Position numbers and translations under genes: made by a program. A stretch of DNA of 36,775 nucleotides from a virus. The notes under the pieces are model-generated. The model worked only from the letters and a program-made list of their open reading frames with translations. It was not told the origin of the DNA and searched no databases. Positions within the stretch are counted from its first letter, which is position 1; each line of letters begins with the position of its first letter. The stretch covers positions 1-36,775 of the IMG/VR virus record IMGVR_UViG_3300044825_001864. One strand, written 5' to 3'. Below are positions 16,247 through 22,661 of the stretch, piece by piece.

Positions 16247-16809
16247 CAGAGCCTCGCGTCGAGCAGTACCGGCGACTCCACGATATCGAGGCCGTTTTCG
16301 ATCGCGTCCATGCTGCGCGCCAGCGCCAGCCGGGCCTGGTACAGCTGCGTCATCTGCAGCATGAGCTCGCGCGAGCCGGCCAGCGGGTAGGCCATCTTGG
16401 CGGCCAGCGCGGCCTCGAGCGCCGAGACGAACATCGGATCATAACCCGAGGTGTCGGCAACGCTGGCGACGTAGATGACATTCACCGGGCTGCCGATATC
16501 GGTGACCAGCCAGCGGCCCTCGACGCGCCAGGCCTCAAAGTGGCCCCCGTCCAGATTGAGCAGCCGCAGGCAGTCGGCCGGCAGGGCGTAGCGGTAGACG
16601 AAGCCCCAGGCCGGCGGCGCCGCGTCGGCGGTCAGGGCCGCACGCGTTAGGGCAAAATTCCAGGGATGCGCGCGCAGCACCTCGTCGCGGGTGTTGGCGT
16701 ACAGCCGGGTGGCCAGGCGGCCTTCCTTGCTGTCGTCGGTCAGCGCGGCGATGGTGCGGGAACCGAGGAGGTCGAACGCGCCGTTGCAGATATCGACTGC
16801 CGTGGCCAT
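16246..16809 (-). CDS. Tail tubular protein A-like head-tail adaptor (T7 gp11-like)
   Basis: 187 residues, close to T7 gp11 in size. The sequence ICNGAFDLLGSRTIAALTDDSKEGRLATRLYANTRDEVLRAHPWNFA is typical of this adaptor family, which forms a twelve-fold ring under the portal. The remaining part (PPAWGFVYRYALPADCLRLL, then a C-terminal helix) also fits. It precedes the nozzle gene and is separated from the upstream structural gene by a 54-base spacer carrying a hairpin. Confidence 0.85.
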   Translation of the reverse strand: MATAVDICNGAFDLLGSRTIAALTDDSKEGRLATRLYANTRDEVLRAHPWNFALTRAALTADAAPPAWGFVYRYALPADCLRLLNLDGGHFEAWRVEGRWLVTDIGSPVNVIYVASVADTSGYDPMFVSALEAALAAKMAYPLAGSRELMLQMTQLYQARLALARSMDAIENGLDIVESPVLLDARL

Positions 16810-16832
16810 GCGACCCCTCGTCCAGAGAAGAA

Positions 16833-16856
16833 CGCCGGCGGCGTGGGCCGCCGGCG
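16833..16856 (-). terminator. Hairpin between capsid-side and tail-side genes
   Basis: Perfect 10-bp stem CGCCGGCGGC (16833-16842) / GCCGCCGGCG (16847-16856) with loop GTGG. On the minus strand it is followed by the pyrimidine-rich TTCTTCTCT, so it could be a leaky intrinsic terminator that keeps capsid-side expression above tail expression, like the terminator behind the T7 capsid gene. Confidence 0.55.
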
Positions 16857-16863
16857 CTACGCG

Positions 16864-17295
16864 TTACTCTTCGGCGAAGAACATCGTGACCGTCAGCGTG
16901 CCGCTGGCGGGCAGGGCCGCAGCAGCCACGGTCACGGTGATCTGCTCGTCGGCCGTCGACGCGACGCCATGTGCGGCGTGGACGCCGAACAGCGTCGGCG
17001 CCGTGCTGGTGTGGACAGCCGCTGCACGGTATTTGCCCGTGGAGCCGCTGATGCCGATCGCCAGCGTTGCGGTCGCGCCAGCCGTGGCCGAGGCGGTAGT
17101 CACGCCGCCCAGGAACACAGAGCCTCTCGGCACGCGCGAGCCGAACAGCACGATGGTCGCGCCATCAGCCTGCGAAGCAAAGGTGATCGTGTCGGTGTAG
17201 GCACGCACCTTCCCGCGGGTGAAGGCCGCCGACGTAACGACGGGCGGGATGGTGTTCTGGCCGTCGGTAGCCCGTGCAGCAAAACTAAACGACAT
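16864..17295 (-). CDS. Hypothetical beta-rich structural protein next to the capsid gene
   Basis: 143 residues, rich in Ala, Thr, Val and Gly, with alternating strands and no charged helix. It lies 15 bases after the capsid gene stop and before a leaky-terminator-like hairpin, so it is probably made in large amounts with the capsid protein. Decoration protein, head fibre base or minor head protein are possible. Not recognised by sequence. Confidence 0.65.
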   Translation of the reverse strand: MSFSFAARATDGQNTIPPVVTSAAFTRGKVRAYTDTITFASQADGATIVLFGSRVPRGSVFLGGVTTASATAGATATLAIGISGSTGKYRAAAVHTSTAPTLFGVHAAHGVASTADEQITVTVAAAALPASGTLTVTMFFAEE

Positions 17296-17310
17296 GGATC
17301 TGCCCTCCTC

Positions 17311-18192
17311 TTACGCTTCGGCGCAGAGGATCTGCACCACGCGCTCCTCCTCCATGCGGGTCGCCCCGATATCCATGGAGTAGTAGACCTGCGTGGAGTA
17401 GCTCTTGTCGCTGCGCTCGGTGATGCGAGCCTGCGGCGCCTGACCGATCGCCAGAAGCAGCCCCTGGCGCTGGTAGGCGAAGCAGCGGCGATGGCCGCTA
17501 GACGTGCCCAGCCGCTCCGAGCGGATGAACTTGAAGCCCAGGAAGGTGTCGACCTCGCCGGCCACCAGGGCGCGAACCGTGTTAAAGTCGGAGCTCGTCA
17601 CCTCGGTGGTGCGAAGCAGATCCTGCGCCTGGCGCGCCGAGAAGACGACAAAGCGGTCTTCGTTGTCGACCTCGTCCTCGTCCAGGATGGTCTTGGCGCG
17701 GCGCAGCTTGGCGATCGTCATGCCGCTGTTCGCCGCCGATCCACTCTCGACGTAGTCAACCGCAACCTGCTGGCCAGCCGGCAGCGAGGTGGAGGTCGAG
17801 CCGGTCTTGCCGGTGCGCGCGGTGCCGGTCGCCGCCTCGATCAGGACGTCGTCCATCTTCCGCTGCATGGCAGCGGCGGCGGCGCGAGCGTACTGGCTCT
17901 CGGGGTTGATCAGCGTGCGGACCAGATCCTGGCGGTCGATGAGGTCGGCCCACTCGAAAGAGCGGAGCGCGACCTGGCGACGCGAATGCGGCGTCTCGAC
18001 CAACGGCGTGTCGCCGTGACGCGTGACACGCTCGATCGCCTCGGCGCGGCCGATCTGGTCGAAATAGGCGAACTCGCCCGTGACGGACTCGGTGCGGACG
18101 AACGCCGGCAGGCGCGCATCCATCTGCTGAACCAGCATCGCGACATTAGCGCTGTACTGCTGGACAAAGGCGGTGGTGATCTGGGACGTCAT
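17311..18192 (-). CDS. Major capsid protein
   Basis: 293 residues from ATG 18192, chosen because AAGGAG lies about eight bases upstream; an in-frame upstream extension to 18291 would run into the hairpin region. The start (MTSQITTAFVQQYSANVAML), the VTGEFAYFDQIGRAEA block, the RRQVALRSFEWADLIDRQD block and ARAAAAAMQRKMDDVLIEAA resemble the HK97-fold capsid protein family common in short-tailed and siphovirus-type proteobacterial phages. Position right after the scaffold gene supports it. Confidence 0.82.
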   Translation of the reverse strand: MTSQITTAFVQQYSANVAMLVQQMDARLPAFVRTESVTGEFAYFDQIGRAEAIERVTRHGDTPLVETPHSRRQVALRSFEWADLIDRQDLVRTLINPESQYARAAAAAMQRKMDDVLIEAATGTARTGKTGSTSTSLPAGQQVAVDYVESGSAANSGMTIAKLRRAKTILDEDEVDNEDRFVVFSARQAQDLLRTTEVTSSDFNTVRALVAGEVDTFLGFKFIRSERLGTSSGHRRCFAYQRQGLLLAIGQAPQARITERSDKSYSTQVYYSMDIGATRMEEERVVQILCAEA

Positions 18193-18306
18193 CCCAGCGA
18201 TCTCCTTCGAGATGGCTGGACGTGTCCCTACGAAGCCGCAGAGGGTCCGATCGGTGGACGGCACCGGAACCGGCGCGGCTTCCCCGCGCACCAGCTGCGG
18301 CCCTGG

Positions 18307-18354
18307 GGTATCGCAGCGTCGTCACCTTTCACGCGAGACGAGCGCTGCGATACC
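18307..18354 (-). other. Long hairpin between scaffold and capsid genes
   Basis: GGTATCGCAGCG (18307-18318) pairs perfectly with CGCTGCGATACC (18343-18354). After a one-base bulge the stem continues with TCGTC (18319-18323) / GACGA (18337-18341), giving 17 paired positions. No T-run follows on the minus strand, so an RNase III-type processing site or mRNA-stabilising structure ahead of the capsid gene is more likely than an intrinsic terminator. Confidence 0.5.
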
Positions 18355-18372
18355 TGTCGCGAGCCTGTCGCG
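18353..18372. repeat. CCTGTCGCG pair, 11-bp period
   Basis: Two direct copies of CCTGTCGCG (18353-18361 and 18364-18372), overlapping the hairpin edge and lying just after the scaffold stop. The same pair with the same period lies at 28089-28108, and a degenerate pair is at 4863-4882. Confidence 0.5.
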
Positions 18373-18375
18373 GCG

Positions 18376-19236
18376 TCAGGCCGCGCTGGGATAGGCCTGT
18401 TCGAACAGCGTCGCCATGTCCTGCACGGCCTGCTGGTGCGCCGGATGGCGCTGGTCGCGGTACGGGTGACGCGGATCGCCCATAATCTCGGCGATGCGCC
18501 GCTGCGCATCGGCCGGCGCCAGCAGGCCGACCGCCGGCTTACCATCCACGCTATCTTCGCCCATCGCCTTGCCCACCTTCGCCAGCATGCGGATGAAGGC
18601 CGGGTCGTTGCCCAGTCCCCGCGCCTCAAGGCTTTCGATATCGGCGGGGTCAAACAGGCGCCGCATGGCGCCCTGCGCCTGTGCTAGGTTCTGGTCGTAG
18701 GCGCGCCCCCACTCCTGGCGGAGCTTGCCCTCGGCCTCGCCGCGCTCGGCCTGCAGGCTTTCCTCGAATTGGCTGGTGCTGCTCTGCGCCGTCTTCAAAT
18801 ACCAGCCGTACAGCTCCTGAGCTTGGCGCGCGTTCAGCCCGAGCTGATGCGCCATCTCCTTGTAGCCCTTCTCGAGGGGCTCGGCCGTCGGCACCGTCAC
18901 GCCCTCGGGGCGCTGCAGCTGGTAGGCGTCCGGCGTCTCGGGGCGGCCCAGGCGCGAGTAGACCTGCGCCCACACCTCCGGCGGCGCGTCCGCCTTCGGC
19001 AGCGGGATCTTCTCGGCGCCGATCAGCTTTTGGGCGTTGCGGAAGCCATCCACGAAGGCGGGCAGCGAGGGGTACTTGCGGACCAGGCTGTCGCCGCGGA
19101 GCTCCTCGGGCAGGGCTTCGTACCAGGCAGAGACTGCAGCGGCCGGCGCAGCGGACGCCGGGGCCGGTGCGGCAGGCGCTGGTGCAGCCGGGGCAGGGGC
19201 GTCACTCGGCGTCAGAATGCTGGCTGTCTCGCTCAT
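18376..19236 (-). CDS. Head scaffolding protein
   Basis: 286 residues, acidic and helical. An Ala/Pro-rich N-terminal linker (about 10-35) is followed by SAWYEALPEELRGDSLVRKYPSLPAFVDGFRNAQKLIG, a motif seen at the start of many phage scaffold proteins of short-tailed phages. A long Gln/Glu/Ala coiled region follows (about 110-200). It sits between the Bbp19-like gene and the capsid gene, matching T7 gene 9. It guides procapsid assembly and is then lost. Confidence 0.8.
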   Translation of the reverse strand: MSETASILTPSDAPAPAAPAPAAPAPASAAPAAAVSAWYEALPEELRGDSLVRKYPSLPAFVDGFRNAQKLIGAEKIPLPKADAPPEVWAQVYSRLGRPETPDAYQLQRPEGVTVPTAEPLEKGYKEMAHQLGLNARQAQELYGWYLKTAQSSTSQFEESLQAERGEAEGKLRQEWGRAYDQNLAQAQGAMRRLFDPADIESLEARGLGNDPAFIRMLAKVGKAMGEDSVDGKPAVGLLAPADAQRRIAEIMGDPRHPYRDQRHPAHQQAVQDMATLFEQAYPSAA

Positions 19237-19444
19237 GCTCTTGTCCCTTCATAATCTGCTGCAGCCGCAAGCCGATCGACCGGCGGCCTTCCAAAAACGC
19301 AGTGTGCGTCATGTCACCGCGCACATAGGTCGAGTGCTGCATGTTGCAGGCACGCAGGAGGTCGGCCAGGACGCGCGCACCGGCCTCGCTGCCGAACACC
19401 ACCCCGTAATCGGTGCGGCGCTGCTTCTCGGTGTACTCGCTCAT
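19202..19444 (-). CDS. Bbp19-like small virion-associated protein
   Basis: 80 residues. The pattern DYGVVFGSEAGARVLADLLRAC, then STYVRGDMTHTAFLEGRRSIGLRLQQIM matches the small domain known from Bordetella phage BPP-1 Bbp19 and found beside portal genes in many short-tailed phages. Its role is not established. It overlaps the portal gene by four bases (ATGA) and the scaffold start by 35 bases. Confidence 0.7.
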   Translation of the reverse strand: MSEYTEKQRRTDYGVVFGSEAGARVLADLLRACNMQHSTYVRGDMTHTAFLEGRRSIGLRLQQIMKGQEHERDSQHSDAE

Positions 19445-21078
19445 GCCGCGCCAGCTCCCCGTGCCGGCAGGCCCAGCACGCCCGCCAGGTCGACGTCGGC
19501 ATCCTTGCCGGCCTTGGCCAGCGTGCCGGCGCCCTCCACCGCCATCATGGTCTGCTGCTGCTGCATGGCCGCCTGCTCGGCCTGGGCGCGCTCGCCCCGC
19601 ACCCGCGCCACGTCACGCCGCGAGCGCTGCACGCTGGCCGGCACACCGGTCTGGCGCAGCACCTCGTCGACCGTCGCGTCGGGGTCGATGTGGTCCATCA
19701 CCGGCAGCACCTGGGCCAGCGGCATCAGGATCTGCAGCGCCCGCGTCAGGCCGGTCAGGCGCTCGCCCTTCTGGGCGCGGGCTAGGGGGCTCTGGTACTC
19801 GACCTTGAGGTCCATGCCCTGCAGCATCGCCGGCGCGTCGGGGATCCGGCCGGCGCGCAGTAGCAGGGCGAAGGTGCGGTCGATCATCGGCTGCAGCAGC
19901 TCGGCCGTCAGGCGGCCCAGGACGGGGCCCAGCAGGCGCAGCTGCTGCTCGGCCCGCTGCACCACCTCGGTGGCCGTCATCGCCGGCCCCTGCGCGAATT
20001 GCAGCAAGTCGGTGTAGAATGCCTTGTTGATGGCGGCCCGGCGGCGCTCCTCGAGCTCGAGGCCAAGCGGCAGGTTCACCTTGGTGATGAGGGCTTCCGG
20101 CTTGTCGGCGCCGGCGCGGTAGGGCAGCAGCGCGCCAGGCGCGATCGCCCAGCGGCCAACCACCCCATCGTCGGGCACAAGGATCGGCGGGTCGACGATC
20201 TTGGCCGCTGCCTTCAGCATGATCTCCGACATCTTGTTGACGACCTTGGTGTCGGGCAGGGCCGTCATGCCGGGGCTGCGGCCATACACCTCGCCCGACG
20301 CCTTCAACCAGCGCGGCGCCACGAAGGGCGTCTCGTTGTAGCCGCTCTCGTCGATCAGCACGCGCGACGCCTCGTCGATGTAGCAGGAGGCGATCGGCAT
20401 GTTCCGCGCGTCGCGGGCGCCGTACTTGCGCTCATCCCGCGACGTGACGACGTGCAGGATGTTGTCGACCTCGTTGTCGGGGTGCGTCTCGAAAGCCCGC
20501 TGGATCCGCATCGACAGCTTCTCCGGGCCAAAGCGCTGCACCAGCTGGCGCGCCGTGGCCTTGTAGATGCGGAAGACGCTGTCGATGCGGCCGTGCTTGT
20601 CCTCGGAGAGGTACACCTCCGCGATATGCCGCGTGGCGAAGCGCAGCTGGTCGTCCTCGAACTCGACGAACATGCAGCTGGTGCCGAACGTCACGAGGTC
20701 GAGGTAGAGCTCGTGCAGCTCCGTCTCGAAATTGGAGCGGCCCAGCTCCTCGTAGATGATCTCGGCCGCTTCCTCGAGCCAGGCCCGCACCTCGGCGTCG
20801 CCCATCAGCGTGCGATCGCGCAGCGACAGGCTGAACCAGCGGGTGCTGGAGCCGGTCAGCAGGCCGTGCAGCGCGGCGGCCAGGAGCTCGACCGCGTGCA
20901 GCGCGGTGCCGTCAAACAGGCGCTCGGTGCGCTTGTCGCCCTTCGCCCGCCGCATGACGATGTCGGCGCGCCGCGGCAGCATGTAGTCGGCAAGCTCCTG
21001 CCAGTGCGTTTCCCAGAGCCCGCGCGCGCTGCGCAGGTCACGGTAGCGCTGCACCAGAGCGCTGACATCAGTCGGCAT
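19441..21078 (-). CDS. Portal / head-to-tail connector protein
   Basis: 545 residues from ATG 21078, preceded by GTGAGG; a GTG at 21087 would add three residues and overlap the upstream stop. It resembles the T7 gp8/BPP-1-type connector that forms the dodecameric DNA channel: RYRDLRSARGLWETHWQELADYMLPRR at the start, GTALHAVELLAAALHGLLTGSSTRWF, the RSNFETELHELYLDLVTFGT helix and a long C-terminal Gln-rich helix (RGERAQAEQAAMQQQQTM). Gene order (TerL, small protein, portal, scaffold, capsid) is as expected. Confidence 0.87.
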   Translation of the reverse strand: MPTDVSALVQRYRDLRSARGLWETHWQELADYMLPRRADIVMRRAKGDKRTERLFDGTALHAVELLAAALHGLLTGSSTRWFSLSLRDRTLMGDAEVRAWLEEAAEIIYEELGRSNFETELHELYLDLVTFGTSCMFVEFEDDQLRFATRHIAEVYLSEDKHGRIDSVFRIYKATARQLVQRFGPEKLSMRIQRAFETHPDNEVDNILHVVTSRDERKYGARDARNMPIASCYIDEASRVLIDESGYNETPFVAPRWLKASGEVYGRSPGMTALPDTKVVNKMSEIMLKAAAKIVDPPILVPDDGVVGRWAIAPGALLPYRAGADKPEALITKVNLPLGLELEERRRAAINKAFYTDLLQFAQGPAMTATEVVQRAEQQLRLLGPVLGRLTAELLQPMIDRTFALLLRAGRIPDAPAMLQGMDLKVEYQSPLARAQKGERLTGLTRALQILMPLAQVLPVMDHIDPDATVDEVLRQTGVPASVQRSRRDVARVRGERAQAEQAAMQQQQTMMAVEGAGTLAKAGKDADVDLAGVLGLPARGAGAA

Positions 21079-21083
21079 CTGCC

Positions 21084-21332
21084 TCACCCCATCGTCTGAC
21101 GGTTGCCGCCGGACAGGCCGGGGGCTGCGACCGAAACCGGCCCGCCATCGCCGCCGCCGGTCAGGATGGTCGACGCCCGGCCGCGCCGTTGGCGCAGCTC
21201 ATTGGTCGCCTGCTGCGCCTGGCGCATGACCGTGTCGTCGGTCGCGCTCGCCGGCTCCACCGGCGGCGGCGGATCCATCGGCCGCGTCGGCGTCGGCGCC
21301 ATGGCGGACATCTTGGGCTTGCTGAACGTCAT
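21084..21332 (-). CDS. Small protein between terminase and portal
   Basis: 82 residues. N-terminal half Pro/Thr-rich; the second half (RQAQQATNELRQRRGRASTILTGG) resembles short proteins often found next to portal genes in podovirus-type phages, with the RRGRASTILTG motif. Probably a minor head component; function unknown. It overlaps the GTG-start version of the portal gene and lies nine bases from the TerL stop. Confidence 0.6.
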   Translation of the reverse strand: MTFSKPKMSAMAPTPTRPMDPPPPVEPASATDDTVMRQAQQATNELRQRRGRASTILTGGGDGGPVSVAAPGLSGGNRQTMG

Positions 21333-21341
21333 GGCGGCCTC

Positions 21342-22661
21342 CTAGGCGAACAGGTCGAAGTCGACGTCGGCACGCGCCGGCATCGGCGGCGCGATGCGCC
21401 CCACGCGGTCCCACGTCATGGCGAGCGTGCGGAAGGCATCCGCCGCGTGGCTAGTCCAATCGTGCAGGGGCGTGTCGGCGTAGCGGCCGAGGCGCTCGTT
21501 GTACTGCTGCCGGTACTGGCGCAGCGCCTCGACGCCGGCACGCGTCTCGTCAGCGTGGAAGCGACAGCGCGGCAGCAGCACCCGCGCTGCCTCGATGCCG
21601 TCTGACACGTTGAGCCTGGGCGCCACCTCGAACCGCAGGCCGAGGCTGGCGGCGATCTCGCGGCGGCTCTTGCCGCTGCCGAGCTCGCGCACCTCGATGT
21701 CGTGCGGGGCGACGTGCTTGCCGTAGATCCAGCCCCGGCTCTGCAGCTCGCGGACGTAGTGCGGCAGGCCCTGGCCGCGCGCCTCGTAGTAGCCGACGAT
21801 GTCCACCCAGCGGTTGTCGATCGACGGCTGCCAGAACCAGATGCTGGTCGCGTCGTCCATGCCGAGATCCCAGGCCGTATTCACCGGCCGGTTCTCGTCG
21901 ACCGGGAAGTTGGCGATGCGGCCCTGCTCGAGCGCCACAGACATCAGGCGGCCGTAATAGGCGCCCTGCACCGCCGCCTCGAAGCTGCATTCGTACTCCT
22001 GACCGTACTGCTCCTCGCTCATGATCGCCCGCGCCCCGTCGAGCTCGGACTGCAGCAGCACGCCGGTCACGCTGGCGGGGTAAAGCGCGGCGAACCACTC
22101 GCCATTGCCGGCCAGCATCATCTGCTTGGCCTGCTCGTAGATGTCGTGCAGGTGGTTGTAGCCGCGCGGCGTGCCGATCCAGAGCGCGCAGCCGAGGCGA
22201 TCGGACAGCGCCGGGCGCACTACCTCCGCGAAGATCCGCGGGCGCATGTCGGCGTACTCGTCGAAGATGACATCGTCGAGGTACAGGCCGCGCAGCCCGT
22301 CTGGGTTGTCGGCGCCCAGCAGGTAGATCTTGATGGTGTCCTTGCCGCGCGAGATGTCGACGCGCAGCTCCGTCTCCCAAAAGCGCACGCCAGGGATCAC
22401 CTCGGTGTAGCGCTTGAGGTACTCCCACGCGATGCGCTTGGCCTGGCCATAGGTCGGCGCGATGTAGGCGCCCTGCGGGTTGGGGTGCTTACACTCGAAC
22501 AGCCGCTTCACCAGGTTGTTGATGGCGAACACCGTTTTGCCGAACCGGCGATGGCAGATCACGACGGAGAACCGCCGCAGCTCGCCATGCAGCTGCGCCT
22601 GCAGCGGGCGCGGCGTGTAGGGGATGACGACCTGGCGGGCTTTGGCAGGGGCGCGGGCCAT
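21342..22661 (-). CDS. Terminase large subunit
   Basis: 439 residues. The N-terminal ATPase that pumps DNA into the procapsid has a Walker A variant HRRFGKT (37-43) and a Walker B LDDVIFDEYADM (about 125-137) with the catalytic Glu. A C-terminal RNase H-like nuclease shows AWDLGMDDATSIWF near 265 and the later acidic DWTSHAADAFR near 403-413. The product cuts concatemers and docks on the portal. TerS is encoded 6 kb upstream, with tail-fibre genes between them. Its ATG overlaps the fibre gene stop by one base. Confidence 0.92.
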   Translation of the reverse strand: MARAPAKARQVVIPYTPRPLQAQLHGELRRFSVVICHRRFGKTVFAINNLVKRLFECKHPNPQGAYIAPTYGQAKRIAWEYLKRYTEVIPGVRFWETELRVDISRGKDTIKIYLLGADNPDGLRGLYLDDVIFDEYADMRPRIFAEVVRPALSDRLGCALWIGTPRGYNHLHDIYEQAKQMMLAGNGEWFAALYPASVTGVLLQSELDGARAIMSEEQYGQEYECSFEAAVQGAYYGRLMSVALEQGRIANFPVDENRPVNTAWDLGMDDATSIWFWQPSIDNRWVDIVGYYEARGQGLPHYVRELQSRGWIYGKHVAPHDIEVRELGSGKSRREIAASLGLRFEVAPRLNVSDGIEAARVLLPRCRFHADETRAGVEALRQYRQQYNERLGRYADTPLHDWTSHAADAFRTLAMTWDRVGRIAPPMPARADVDFDLFA

